NCBI GenBank assembly: GCA_964582985.1
Contig: CAZOUM010000034.1
Coordinates: forward strand, 1 to 32,714
DNA from: CAZQYB01 sp964582985
Lineage (GTDB): Bacteria; Planctomycetota; Phycisphaerae; Sedimentisphaerales; Anaerobacaceae
Reading direction: 5' to 3'
Length of the DNA: 32,714 bases
The translations under genes and the position numbers were made by a program. Below the pieces are notes generated by a model. That model searched no databases, had not been told where the DNA came from, and saw only the letters and a list, made by a program, of their open reading frames with translations. This document shows positions 15,686-26,700 of this stretch, in pieces (the stretch's first letter is position 1; every line of letters begins with the position of its first letter).

Positions 15686-17149
15686 TCATTCTGGGGCAGA
15701 CTTTAGAAGTGGAAACAGAACTACGTCACGAATACTCGTCGCACCGGTCAGGACCATAACTAATCTGTCAATCCCGATGCCCAGGCCGCCGGCCGGCGGC
15801 ATACCATATTTCAATGCTGTTATATAATCGGCGTCCATTGTCGCCAGCGACTTTTCCTGCCCACGAAGCTGAACCAGAAAATTCTCATATTGTTTCGCTG
15901 GGTCATTTAGCTCCGTATACGCGTTCGCCAATTCAATTTTGCCCACAAACAGCTCAAACCGCTCGGCATACTCAGGCTCATCCTTCTTGCACTTGGCCAG
16001 CGGGCAAAGCCCGGCCGGATAATCCATCACAAATGTCGGATTGACAAGATTGTTCTCGACTGTACCTTCAAACACTTCGTTGATAACAATCGCATCGTCC
16101 ATATTAGCTTCATCAAGCTCAAGCTCCCTCGCTTTTGCCCTGATACCGTCGATGTCACCTATATTACACCCGCTGTACTCCTTCAGCAATTCTGCATATC
16201 GAGCCCGACGCCACGGCCGGGTGAAATCAATTGTCTCTCCCTCGAACTGTACCTGCTTTCCCTCGCAGTATTTTTCCACCAGCGTAGAGATAAGCTCCTC
16301 CGTTAAATCCATCACAGAAAAGTAATCGCCGTAGGCTTGGTACAATTCCAGCATTGTAAATTCCGGATTGTGCCGTCTGCTCAAACCTTCATTGCGGAAG
16401 TTGCGGTTTATCTCGAAGACCTTCTCCATCCCGCCAACCAGCAGTCTCTTCAGAAACAGCTCCGGTGCAATCCGCAAAAACAAATCCATATCCAGACTGT
16501 TATGATGCGTTATGAAAGGCTTTGCAGCCGCTCCACCCACTATCGTCTGCATCATCGGCGTCTCAACTTCCAAAAAGCCACGTGCCCGCAGAAATTCACG
16601 AATAGTCGCGATGATGTCACTGCGCCTCTTGAATCGCTCCATCACCTCAGGATTTGCCCACAAATCCACATATCTCTGCCTGTAGCGACGGTCGACATCT
16701 GAAAGGCCGTGAAACTTCTCCGGCGGATGACACAGACACTTACTCAACAGCGTCAGGCCCGTATCCAACACCGGGTCGGCCCATATAGTAATCTCACCCG
16801 TCTTGGTCATTCCCAAACGCCCACCAGCGCCGATTACGTCACCAAGGTCGAGCAATTTAGCAAGTGACCACTGACCGCCGAGCAGTTTCTTGCTCAGGCC
16901 AACCTGGATAGCCCCGCTCCAATCCCGCAGAGTAATAAAAACCAGCTTTCCAATGTCCCTGAACAGCACAATTCTGCCGGCACATCTGGCCTTCTGCATC
17001 TCGTCGCCGTCTTTGAATCTGCTCTTGATGGAGCAGGCACACTCAGTGTCGTCGTATCTGACCCCATAAGGCTCGATACCCAATTCCTTAATACGGGCCA
17101 CTTTCTCCTGCCTCTGCCGTTCGAATTGGCTCACTTCCGAATTTGTCAA
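15686..17149 (-). CDS. lysS: Lysyl-tRNA synthetase, class II
   Basis: This enzyme attaches lysine to its tRNA. It has 487 residues, the usual length. An N-terminal OB-fold anticodon-binding domain (about 50-150) includes GRIVLFRDIGKLVF. The class II core follows with motif 2 FEINRNFRNEGLSRRHNPEFT and motif 3 GLGIGIDRLVM near the C-terminus. The start is TTG at 17149: an in-frame stop lies four codons upstream, and AGGGA (17159-17163) sits about 9 bases before it. A downstream GTG at the sixth codon is a weaker alternative. It is followed closely by the LolCDE-like genes, suggesting one transcript. Confidence 0.95.
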   Translation of the reverse strand: MTNSEVSQFERQRQEKVARIKELGIEPYGVRYDDTECACSIKSRFKDGDEMQKARCAGRIVLFRDIGKLVFITLRDWSGAIQVGLSKKLLGGQWSLAKLLDLGDVIGAGGRLGMTKTGEITIWADPVLDTGLTLLSKCLCHPPEKFHGLSDVDRRYRQRYVDLWANPEVMERFKRRSDIIATIREFLRARGFLEVETPMMQTIVGGAAAKPFITHHNSLDMDLFLRIAPELFLKRLLVGGMEKVFEINRNFRNEGLSRRHNPEFTMLELYQAYGDYFSVMDLTEELISTLVEKYCEGKQVQFEGETIDFTRPWRRARYAELLKEYSGCNIGDIDGIRAKARELELDEANMDDAIVINEVFEGTVENNLVNPTFVMDYPAGLCPLAKCKKDEPEYAERFELFVGKIELANAYTELNDPAKQYENFLVQLRGQEKSLATMDADYITALKYGMPPAGGLGIGIDRLVMVLTGATSIRDVVLFPLLKSAPE

Positions 17150-17201
17150 ATCCCCATATCCCTAAAACTAAAAGAGCTAAAAACCTGTTGAATTTGGCAG
17201 C

Positions 17202-19475
17202 TCACAGCTTCTTGCTTTTGACTCTCTCCTGAATCAATTTGCTCTTGACAACCAAAACGCCGACCGCCAGGTGCGGGTCGGCAGCAAGGGTCTCCTCTAT
17301 CGTATGTTTTTTCAATTCCGCCCCACTGGTGTCTTCGTGGCCGGCTTTTACCAGAATATTATTCTGCCTCTGCACCCTCGTCATTTTTCCAAGTTCGTCA
17401 CTTATCAAATACATCTCAATATTCGGCCCAATACCCCAGTCTTTTCTGCCCTGTTTCTTCATTGCCTCCTTGGTCTCAACTCTTTGACCTGAGGGTAAGT
17501 GATAATACGCCATCGTATACTTCAATTGCGCCCCCCCGTCGGGATACGGCGTTATCCCCTGAACGCTGCCTTTGCCCTGAGTTCTTTCCCCAACCAGAAC
17601 CGCTCGGCTGTGCTCCTTATCCTGCAAAGCCCCGGCAACTATTTCAGAGGCGCTCGCAGAATAACGATTTATAAGTATAACGAGCGGATAATTCGGATGC
17701 GTACCTTTCTTCTTCGCCGCGGAATAAGTCCACACGAACCGAGGTCGCGTGCTCACAATTGTACCTTCAGAAACGAATTTGTCCGTCACCTCAATTGCAC
17801 TGCTTAAAAGCCCACCAGTATTGAACCGCAAATCTAAAATCAGTCCCTTAAGTCCCTCTTCCTCAAGCTGTTTCAGTACTTTTTCAAGGTCTGAGACGCT
17901 TTTTTCAGAAAAGCTTGTGATACGCACATACCCGATTTTCTCCTGCTCATCAATCATATGCAGCCAGTTGCCTGTTTCGGTCCTTTGCCAGCCTCGTATC
18001 GTTGGAACAGTTATCTTCGCTCTGGTTATGGTAATATCCTTGGTCTGCTCCTCACCCGGGTGCTTTATCGTCAATCTCACTTTTGTGCCTGCACGACCGG
18101 TAATTCTCCGAACCGCGCACATAAGCGTCATGTCCTTCGTTGCATCTCCGTCAACCCCTTCTATCACGTCCCCGGCATCAAGACCGGAATTGTAAGCAGG
18201 TGTGTCAGGCAGCAGGCTTAGTACCGTCAGCAGACCTCTCTGCTTCGTAATCTCCACGCCAATACCTGAAAACTCGTTGGTCAGCGACTTTTCAAAATCC
18301 TTAGCCTGCGCAGGCCAAACCATATTCGTATAAGGGTCAAGTGAGGACAACGCCGCTTCTGCAAATTCTGTAATCAGCATCCCGCTCGGCAATTCCAAGG
18401 TCGTCAAGTTTAGTGCGATTACCTTCTCAAAAACATCAACAAACTTGTCCTTACTAATAACGGTAAGCGACTGATTAATCTCACTCGAAAGTGCCGCCAA
18501 AGCCGAAGAGCACGCCGAGAGCTTCTTGCCATACTTCTCACCAAGCTCCACGCCTAATGCGTCACGCACAGCGCTTGACCCTCTAATCACCTCTGCCAGC
18601 AGCTCGCAGCGCCTGATTGCTTTGATTGCCATTTCACGATAATCAACAGCATTGACGTAATTGAAATTCAGAACGTCAATGGCCCGAACAAACATCTGCT
18701 TCTCCACTTTATCGTAACGTTCTTTGCAGCTCTCACACGGACTGTCCTGAAAAGATATCACGAGGCCGGCCTTCTCCAAAAGCTGCTCTGCGTAATCCGA
18801 ATACTCCTGTTTGTTCGGGTCAATCGCCACCAGCCACCAGTAGTAATCCGTGTATGCATCAAGCCACTTGCCGTCCAGGTCGTATTGCCTGCCTTTGGTC
18901 TTGGCCTTTTGAATAATTTGCTTCACAAACGAATCGGACAAAAGCTGCTTTTTCTGCTGTTCATTTGCAGAATCACCCACGCTGGCTATAACCGAAAGGA
19001 CTTTTGGAATGTTGTTTACATCAGGTCGTTGTTTGTTCGGGTCACCGGCCTTCTGTTCCACCCCGCCATTTCCCGCCGCTGCTCTATACTCTTCCAGCTT
19101 CGCCAGCTGCTTCTCATACGCAGCCTGGCGGGTCGACTCTCTTTTTTCTTCTACGGCCTCATACTTGGAAACTATGGTTGCCAGTTCAGCAATCGCCGTA
19201 CTTTTCGATTGACTGCTTCCGCCGAGCAGCTCTTGGGCGGCAGCAAAATCACCTTCATATATCGCCGAACAGACCTGCTCAACTTGGCTGGTCGCCTCGC
19301 CCGCAACTGGTGCAGAAACCAGGTTTGGCTTTCCGGCAGCCCCAGAGTCCGCTGCAGGAACACAAGTCGGCCCCGGAAAAATCAAAAACCATAGCGTAAG
19401 AATTAAAATCCTGGTTTTCGAATTACAGCTTCGCATTTCTCGTCTTGTGTTTCCCGGACTTTCCCTTATATACAT
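17202..19475 (-). CDS. C-terminal processing protease (S41 family) with a long N-terminal extension
   Basis: This is a periplasmic serine protease with a Ser-Lys dyad. It has 757 residues: a signal peptide (ILILTLWFLIFPGP, near residues 23-36), then about 330 residues of unassigned helical sequence including Lys/Glu-rich parts. A PDZ domain spans roughly 400-480 (GIGVEIT, GLDAGDVIEGVDG). The S41 peptidase core runs from about 515, with nucleophile Ser610 in YSASASEIVAG and Lys635 in GKGSVQG, 25 residues apart as in CtpA. The N-terminal extension is unusually long. The start overlaps the end of the aldolase gene by 10 bases. An alternative ATG 13 codons later would give a more conventional signal peptide. 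Related proteins trim envelope proteins and lipoproteins. Confidence 0.9.
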   Translation of the reverse strand: MYIRESPGNTRREMRSCNSKTRILILTLWFLIFPGPTCVPAADSGAAGKPNLVSAPVAGEATSQVEQVCSAIYEGDFAAAQELLGGSSQSKSTAIAELATIVSKYEAVEEKRESTRQAAYEKQLAKLEEYRAAAGNGGVEQKAGDPNKQRPDVNNIPKVLSVIASVGDSANEQQKKQLLSDSFVKQIIQKAKTKGRQYDLDGKWLDAYTDYYWWLVAIDPNKQEYSDYAEQLLEKAGLVISFQDSPCESCKERYDKVEKQMFVRAIDVLNFNYVNAVDYREMAIKAIRRCELLAEVIRGSSAVRDALGVELGEKYGKKLSACSSALAALSSEINQSLTVISKDKFVDVFEKVIALNLTTLELPSGMLITEFAEAALSSLDPYTNMVWPAQAKDFEKSLTNEFSGIGVEITKQRGLLTVLSLLPDTPAYNSGLDAGDVIEGVDGDATKDMTLMCAVRRITGRAGTKVRLTIKHPGEEQTKDITITRAKITVPTIRGWQRTETGNWLHMIDEQEKIGYVRITSFSEKSVSDLEKVLKQLEEEGLKGLILDLRFNTGGLLSSAIEVTDKFVSEGTIVSTRPRFVWTYSAAKKKGTHPNYPLVILINRYSASASEIVAGALQDKEHSRAVLVGERTQGKGSVQGITPYPDGGAQLKYTMAYYHLPSGQRVETKEAMKKQGRKDWGIGPNIEMYLISDELGKMTRVQRQNNILVKAGHEDTSGAELKKHTIEETLAADPHLAVGVLVVKSKLIQERVKSKKL

Positions 19476-20416
19476 TCGGCCGCCTTTCCGGCGCAGCCCA
19501 AAATGTGCAGCTTATGCTTAACCATGTCCTTAATAGCTTCCCTGCCCGGGCCGAGGTATGTACGCGGGTCAAACTCAGCAGGCTTTTCGGCAAAAACCTG
19601 CCTTATCTTGGCCGTCAGCGCCATCCGCAAATCAGTATCGATATTAACCTTGCAAATCGCCAGCTTCGCTGCCTTGGCTATGGCCGACTCCGGCACCCCC
19701 ATTGCGTTAGGCATATCACCGCCGTATTTGTTAATGAGGTCTTTGAACTCCTGCAGGACGCTGCTCGAACCGTGCATAACCAGCGGGAAGCCGGGTAGCT
19801 TCCGTCCTATCTCTTCTATTACGTCAAACGCCAGTTTTGGTTCAGTCTTGAACTTATAGGCGCCGTGACTCGTCCCACAGGCCACCGCCAGCGAATCGCA
19901 CTCTGTCCTTTCCACGAACTCCACCGCCTCCTCCGGGTCCGTAAGGTGCTTGCCTATATCATCGGCGGCCACGCCGACCACATCCTCCTCGATACCGCCC
20001 AGCTGCCCCAATTCAGCTTCCACACAAACACCCTTGTCGTGTGCATATTCGACCACCTGCTTGACGGCTTTAACGTTCTCCTCAAACGGCTGCTTCGAAG
20101 CATCTATCATCACCGAAGTGAAACCCTCGTCGACAAATTCTTTGCAAGTCTGGAAATTGTCACCATGATCCAGATGTATCGCAATAGGAATGTCCGGATT
20201 TTCCTCAACCGCCACATTGATAATCCCCTTTAAATAGCCGATACTCGCATAAGCACGAGCTCCTTTGGATATCTGCAGGATAAGCGGCGCCTTTTCCTCA
20301 GCTATGGCAGATATGATACCCTGGGTGATTTCCATATTATTCACATTGAACGCGCCGACCGCATAGCCGTTCTTGTAAGCCATCTCAAACATCTTTTTCG
20401 TACCAACCAACGCCAT
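19466..20416 (-). CDS. fba: Fructose-bisphosphate aldolase, class II
   Basis: This zinc enzyme splits or makes fructose 1,6-bisphosphate in glycolysis and gluconeogenesis. It has 316 residues. HLDHGD (residues 81-86) carries the catalytic Asp83 and zinc-ligand His84. VCVEAELGQLGG near 130-141, SHGAYKF with His184 and MHGSSSV with His215 complete the zinc and phosphate sites. NIDTDLR is the conserved sugar-phosphate segment. An AAGGAG SD stands 7 bases before the ATG. The gene overlaps the next one (S41 protease) by 10 bases. It is close to tagatose-bisphosphate aldolase in sequence, but fructose-bisphosphate aldolase is far more likely. Confidence 0.95.
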   Translation of the reverse strand: MALVGTKKMFEMAYKNGYAVGAFNVNNMEITQGIISAIAEEKAPLILQISKGARAYASIGYLKGIINVAVEENPDIPIAIHLDHGDNFQTCKEFVDEGFTSVMIDASKQPFEENVKAVKQVVEYAHDKGVCVEAELGQLGGIEEDVVGVAADDIGKHLTDPEEAVEFVERTECDSLAVACGTSHGAYKFKTEPKLAFDVIEEIGRKLPGFPLVMHGSSSVLQEFKDLINKYGGDMPNAMGVPESAIAKAAKLAICKVNIDTDLRMALTAKIRQVFAEKPAEFDPRTYLGPGREAIKDMVKHKLHILGCAGKAAECI

Positions 20417-20532
20417 AATAATCTCCTTAAATCATCTCAAATCAAAATTAACCCTGACAAAATTCCTATCGGCAAAATAACCAAATGAAGTTTCTATTTT
20501 ATAATTTATCACAAGTCAGGCACCACGACCTT

Positions 20533-23526
20533 CTAAAAGCCCGGCATGCCGCCCAGCCCCATATATCTTCTCGGCCCAAACGCCAGCTCACGCACACCCT
20601 GAGGCCAAATGCTGAAAACAATCCCGTGCCTCTTCAGCGACTCATCCGCACTGTAAGTAAGACCCCAATACATCCTGTGATATCGCCTCAGAAGCGCTAT
20701 ATCGCTTCGTATAGCTGCACCGTAGTCAAAATCAAATTGCTGCGAAAAAACAATCGTATAACGAGGGTCAAGCACATAAGTTGCCGCAAAAGTAAAGGCA
20801 TTCGAGCCCTTCTCACCAAAATCATTGTTAATTCGCCTCAGATACCTGCTTCCTATATAATAACTCAAATTAGGCCATCGCAAATGTGAGAAACCAACAT
20901 TCATCTGCTGCACCACCCCGCTCTGCAAATCATAATTCATATCGCTCAATATTGCAGTAGTATCGCTAACACGCCACACATAGTCGGCACCAAAGTAATT
21001 ACGCCTCGGCCCAAACCTGCTGCTGCTGCGCCTTTTATCCAGCGGAATAAACGGATTGTTCCAGATGAAACGGTCCGGGCCAGGCCCCGACACGCTCGGG
21101 TCATCAGTATTACCAACCCACGTAACGTCCGTATCCAGCCGCATCCAGTCAACTGTTCGCTGCTTCGCGCCGCGTCCCCGCCTGGTTTGCAGCCGCTGGG
21201 AAAGACCTATGTTCAACGTATCACGCTGCTCAACAACCGAGTCGCTTTCGGTAAAAGTGACGACCGTCAGGTACGGCCTTACGATATGCCGTAATTCGTT
21301 CAAATCCCAAACTCGCGATTTGACATTCGGATAAACCTTCCAGAATGGTTGTAATGACACCCGCGTGCCGACTTCACCAAACCAAACATTATCCTCCCTT
21401 GGCTTTGTCGAGCCGTCAATATGGGTATAGAACCCACTGCCGTCTTCAAAACCGTATGTCCCCGCCACAAATGGCACCACCTTCACACGACCCACAGTCA
21501 ACGGCATATCAAGCTCCGCCCTTTCAGACATATATGTAAAGAACGGCTCCGAAACCCCCTTCGTAGTCGTACGCTGGCGGTATCGACTGACCTGACTGTC
21601 ACTATAGAATGTCAATTTATCGTCAAAAATCGATTGACCTGCTAAGTGATACCCAACCGTCGGCAGCTCCTCCAGCTTACTGACAAAGTCATTTATCCGC
21701 ACTTTGCCCAAAATCGAAAGGCCCCAGTTGTCCTCAATGCGCTTCAAATGAATGAGCGTCTCCTGCGATTTGCCGACATTAAACTCACTGCGATAATAGC
21801 CCTCTATAAAATTCTCATCGGAAGCGTAACTGACCTCCGTCGTAAGCTGCCAGCTGTGGGGCAGAAAATGCCTGTGCTGCCAGAAAAACCGTCCGCGAAG
21901 CTCGCGCGGCGGCTTAAGGTTTCTTCGGCTATCGTGCCGGCCAAGGTCATCATAGCCTGAATCACGTATGATGTAAGCCAACATTCTGCCGAAACAATTC
22001 TCTCGTACGTAGTCAATCTCTGCACCCGTGCCGACCCCGCGCTTGCCGTAATAGTCCAGTGCAAAGGTGCTGTCCACCCCCTCCGGCTCTCGCAATCCCA
22101 ACAGCCGGGCCAGGTACCATCGCGTCTCAACAAGCGTCCCCCAATCGCTGTCGTGACCGGCATGTATGCTTTTGAGCGGAATGTCAGACCTTTGCAGGTT
22201 AGTGCGCAAATAAGGCCAACGAAAAACCGTTTTACCATAAACCTTCAAACGGATGTCACGTAGCTCCGTTTCATAGCTGCTGTCGGTAAGCTTCTTACCC
22301 CGCGCGTCCACCGGCGTCGTATCGGTGATAACCGCACTCGCTACATTAAGTAAAATCTGAGGCCGGTGAAACTCACTGCTTGTCATCGTGGCGTTTTCCG
22401 CAGCGAATTTGTTTTCCGCTAACTGCCGCATCTCCGCCGCCCGAAAATAAATTGGAATCCCACGCCTTAGATCGAAACTCCTCATCTCCGCGTTTATCGC
22501 AAGGGCCTTCTTCTCAGGAAAATCATAGTACATCTCATCGGCACGAATCGTCCGCGGTCCCTCTGTCATCACCACATCGCCCGACAAATAAACCCCTTGC
22601 ACGCCTCCCGCCGCCAGCGAATCTTCCAGGCTGCCGCCACGCCCGGACCCTTCATTCGGCTCAGGTTGCTCGGCAGGAATAAATATTACCGCACTGTCAG
22701 CCTGCAGTTCCAGCAAACCGCCGGCCTCGTCCTGCTTTTGCGACATGTAAAACCTGCCGATTACCGTCCAAATATCTGTTCCGTCCGATGCCTTCTCAGA
22801 CTCTAAACTCGGGCGAATTTCGCCGGCAGGCGATATATTAATCGGATACATAAACTTGGGCTTCTTCTCTTCCGGCTCAGCAGCTTCTTCTGGCGGCCCA
22901 ACAGGTTTCTCAGTCGGCGGTTTTTCAATAACAACTTCCTCCGGCGGCTTTTCCTCCGGCGCCCACGTAGGAACACGAGCCTCCGTTTGAATAACAAACT
23001 TCCGCTTAGTCTGCTCAACTGCGGCAAGACCCTCTTTATAAAGCTCCCATCCGCGAGGGTCCTCAATCCTTCTTTTCTCCGCGGTCACAAAAACTTCGCC
23101 GCTAACGTCAAGCCGAACAACCATCGACTGACCTTTTTCGATTACCGCCTCGCTCAAACCCGCCCCCCTTGCACCTCGGCCTTTCTTAACCGATACATTG
23201 CCCTGCAGATAGACCTTTGACTCGTAATCAATCCGAATGCGACCGCGAGATTCAAGTCTGACGCTTTCCAGCCACACCACTGCATTGTCACTCGAAAATC
23301 GATTCGTCCCGATGGACATCGAGAATCCACCCCGGAAAACCAGAATATGTCCCCCGGTCGCCGGCTGATAGCTTACAAGCTCATCCCCCATCAGATACAA
23401 ATCCAGCCCAACAAACCCACCGACCCGCGAACTGGAGACACCACCCTCCGCAGCCGGTCCACCACTTAGGTTAGCGGCCGGCAGCAAAACTAACATAGCC
23501 AAAACTAACAAGCTTTTATTTAGCAT
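20533..23526 (-). CDS. lptD: LptD-like outer-membrane LPS-assembly protein
   Basis: The protein has 997 residues from the ATG at 23526. A signal peptide (SLLVLAMLVLLPAANLSGG) begins the protein. An OstA/LptA-like jelly-roll region follows, split by a Pro/Glu-rich linker near residues 190-230. Typical phrases are YLQGNVSV, VYLSGDVVMTEGPRTIRADEMYYDFPEKKALAINAEM and FRAAEM. A long C-terminal half rich in alternating aromatic strands (TLVETRWYLARLLG, FALDYYG, AYIIRD) fits the LptD barrel, and the last residue is Phe. An in-frame TTG ten codons upstream is a less likely start. It would insert lipopolysaccharide into the outer membrane. Family assignment is good; the exact role is inferred. Confidence 0.8.
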   Translation of the reverse strand: MLNKSLLVLAMLVLLPAANLSGGPAAEGGVSSSRVGGFVGLDLYLMGDELVSYQPATGGHILVFRGGFSMSIGTNRFSSDNAVVWLESVRLESRGRIRIDYESKVYLQGNVSVKKGRGARGAGLSEAVIEKGQSMVVRLDVSGEVFVTAEKRRIEDPRGWELYKEGLAAVEQTKRKFVIQTEARVPTWAPEEKPPEEVVIEKPPTEKPVGPPEEAAEPEEKKPKFMYPINISPAGEIRPSLESEKASDGTDIWTVIGRFYMSQKQDEAGGLLELQADSAVIFIPAEQPEPNEGSGRGGSLEDSLAAGGVQGVYLSGDVVMTEGPRTIRADEMYYDFPEKKALAINAEMRSFDLRRGIPIYFRAAEMRQLAENKFAAENATMTSSEFHRPQILLNVASAVITDTTPVDARGKKLTDSSYETELRDIRLKVYGKTVFRWPYLRTNLQRSDIPLKSIHAGHDSDWGTLVETRWYLARLLGLREPEGVDSTFALDYYGKRGVGTGAEIDYVRENCFGRMLAYIIRDSGYDDLGRHDSRRNLKPPRELRGRFFWQHRHFLPHSWQLTTEVSYASDENFIEGYYRSEFNVGKSQETLIHLKRIEDNWGLSILGKVRINDFVSKLEELPTVGYHLAGQSIFDDKLTFYSDSQVSRYRQRTTTKGVSEPFFTYMSERAELDMPLTVGRVKVVPFVAGTYGFEDGSGFYTHIDGSTKPREDNVWFGEVGTRVSLQPFWKVYPNVKSRVWDLNELRHIVRPYLTVVTFTESDSVVEQRDTLNIGLSQRLQTRRGRGAKQRTVDWMRLDTDVTWVGNTDDPSVSGPGPDRFIWNNPFIPLDKRRSSSRFGPRRNYFGADYVWRVSDTTAILSDMNYDLQSGVVQQMNVGFSHLRWPNLSYYIGSRYLRRINNDFGEKGSNAFTFAATYVLDPRYTIVFSQQFDFDYGAAIRSDIALLRRYHRMYWGLTYSADESLKRHGIVFSIWPQGVRELAFGPRRYMGLGGMPGF

Positions 23527-23600
23527 TACCACGTTCCAGGCTATGGCTTTTGGCAAGCATACAGTCCTTATTTATCTGCGGGTTTTACGGTTTGTCGCAA

Positions 23601-23606
23601 ATTATA
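23601..23606 (-). promoter_or_regulatory. Possible -10 element for the lptD-like gene
   Basis: A perfect TATAAT on the minus strand lies about 75 bases before the proposed start. No good -35 partner is seen, so it is only a candidate. The rest of the 234-base gap (23527-23760) shows no other feature. Confidence 0.3.
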
Positions 23607-23760
23607 GCCGCTTCTACACGCAAAGCCAGCAAAAAAACCCACCCCACATTTTCTCCCTTCTCAATTCAAAATTCACTATCCCCTGAAATGCTGTCCGTTG
23701 AACGTCAGTCCGTTTGCAAAAGCAGAAATGGCTCTGCTTACCAGAACCAAACCTCTTTGG

Positions 23761-26700
23761 CTAACGCTTCCCAATTTCAACAAGCACCTCATATCTCCCG
23801 CTCTCGTCCACCTTCAATTTGCTGGGATACACCCGGCAGTCTTTCCTATCTACGCTGACGCTGTATTCCCCTTTCCAATTACAGTACAAGCGAGCGCATC
23901 CATTCCTGTCGGACTTTGCAGATGTGCTCTCATTACCCCTGTTAGATTTGAGCGTAACCTTAACACCGTCGACAGGCTCACTACTCTCAGCATCAACTAC
24001 GAATACCTCGATTACCCCCTCTATCGTTTTTTCCAAAACAATTCGTACATCTTGGTCTCCACCTCTGCAGTCTTCGTATCTTCTCCTGTATTCCGGCTCA
24101 AGCGTAGCATGCACAGTTATGGACGCGCTCGTTACACCGTCAAGCCTAAACATTCCTTTTTCGTCCGTCGTCACCTTCTTCACACTAATCGGCTGCCCGT
24201 AGCCGTAACCGCCTACTGTTGCCCCGACAATCGGCTCACCGTCTTCATTAACTACAATTCCACAAACATACTTATCTGCAGTTCGCAAAACCAAATCACC
24301 AAAGTTGACATCTCCTTTGGCTCTTATATCTCGCCTGCAGAACTGGGAGTACCCTTTTGGCCTTCCGCTCATCACGTACCCGACGTTTGGGAAACCTTCA
24401 GGAAGTGCGGGTATTGCCGGTATTGCAAAATACCCGTTCGCATCACTGACATAATCTTTGCCATTGCTGTCTATTTTGCCCCACGGCAACCCCAAACGAA
24501 TGGCTATATCCGGGATTGGATTCCCTTTCTCGTCGACAAAGCGACCCCCAAATGTCATCCCGGATTTCACCTCGATATGCAGGCTATCAAATTCCTCAGG
24601 GGCTATTATCAGGCCTGCAAGATTCCTGTCGGGGTCCCTTGCCATAATACCTTGCGAACGTATGCAGTCTTTTTGTAGCTCCCCAATTATCGACCTGCCT
24701 TGAGCATCAGTGGGCGCCAGATAACAACCGTCTCTACGCACCTGTGGTCGTATTCCTGCCACCGGTTCGCCCTCCACATCAGCTACACTAATCACTGTTC
24801 TTGCTTCGTCGCCCACCTCATACTCAAAAACCTTGGTCTCACCATCTTTCAGTTCTATTAACTTGGAACGGCGTTTATATTTGTCCGTCGATACCTCTGC
24901 CACATACTTGCAGGCTGGCAAGTAGAACCGGGCACAACCGTGATAATTCCTTAGTCCGTAATGCCACGTGGATATCCTTAACCGCGACGTCTTTTTGTCC
25001 ATCACCATTTCTTTGTCGTAGTATGACTTTATATATTTGGCATCAGGTCTTATCGCAACCTCCGCTTCTGCCATCGGCTCATTAACCTCAACATCGATTA
25101 CCACAATTTCCAGCACACCCCCTCTTGAGACTTCCACCTTACCTGTTATTGTTTTGCCTGCTTCAGCAAAAAAGCGGGATGGCACGGCTTTCCAGGTTCC
25201 TGCTTCCTCGTAACTTGATTTCGGTGACGTTACCAGGTAGCGTCCGCCGGCCAATCCCCCCATTTGAAAACTCCCGTCGCTACCACTTGTAAGCGACACA
25301 GTGTTCCCGGGATCAAAACGGTTTACGTTTATTTCTCCTCGAATCTCCAAATCTATGTTGCCGACTGCAGAGCCATTCGCATCCACCACGGTGCCTTCGA
25401 TAATCGCTTCGCGCTGCAGAACAAGCGAAATGTCTTGCATGCCATCGACTATTTTCAACCCGGACCTGTGGTCTCCCTCTCTGCTCACAAGGTCAACCCA
25501 GCACAGCTTCGCATATCCATCAGCGGCGGCCAAAAGTTGAATCATAGCGCCGGCTGGTAAATTACTGAACTCAAACTCCCCTTGCTCGTTCGTGGTTGTA
25601 ACCAGCCAGTCCACGGGGGCCATGCTGTAGAACGCGCTTTCACCGGTACTATCTTCCGCAACTAAAATTCCCCGAATCTCTGCCCCGGCTATTGGAACGT
25701 TCTCCTCGTTAACCGCCTGCCCCCTTATCCCGACCGCCTCAGCCAGCATGATTACACTGTTCGAATCGTCGTAACGACTCCATTGCTTCCACCCCAAGGA
25801 GAAACCATCTTTCTTGGCCGCAATTGTCACCTCACCCATATATGCGTCTTGTTTCAAATTCAATTCGAAACCCCCGTTGCTGTCCGTAGTGACCTCATCG
25901 ATTACTTCGATCTTTGATGGTAAGTAATACGTCCCTCCGCCAGAAGATACAATTCCCTGAGCCTGGACCTGCGCTCCGGAAACAGGGCCGCCCAATCTGT
26001 CGAAGACCTTCCCGCGGCATTTTTGTTCCTCAAGAAGAAATCCCAATTCTTTCAGCCGCTTTCTCGCTTCTTCCAGTGCCTTTTCCAGGCTCTCAATACG
26101 CTTGAAACGTTGAACTTCTTCCCAATATTTCGAATCATTTGACATACGTAGCAGGAACTTGATGGTCTCTTCGTCCAGTTTGCTGATTCGCAATGGCGTC
26201 ATTTCGTCTTCATCGGAAAGCGTCCCCTTGACTTCTCCATCTTCTATCGCTTTTCCTAAGGCTTCGTAGTTGGGCTGGTATATGCTCAGAATATTATTCT
26301 CTACCGTATACCGTTGAAGTATGCCTTTAAAATTGTGTCTTTGCTCGGACATCATTCCTGTGTCGTCCGCCTCGTTGACATCCTCGCCTGTTTCTTCAGC
26401 GATTTTGGCAACAAGTTTCCGTTGGGCCGCTTCAACGTCCTTATAATATTGTTCATAATTGAGCAGTAGGAACTTGTGCGGGCCGACCATCATCGTCTTT
26501 GCATGAATTGACGGCATCCGACCCATCTCGGAGGCGCCCATGACGGGCGTGTTTCGCGCTTCGTAGTAATCATCCGATTTCACAAACAAGAAGAATTGCC
26601 CATAGTCGGCGCCTTCTGCTCCGGCCTCTTTCCACGCGCCTTCCAAAGCCGGGTCTATGGTCCCCTTGTCCCAATATTCACCCATATCCTCGACTGGAAT

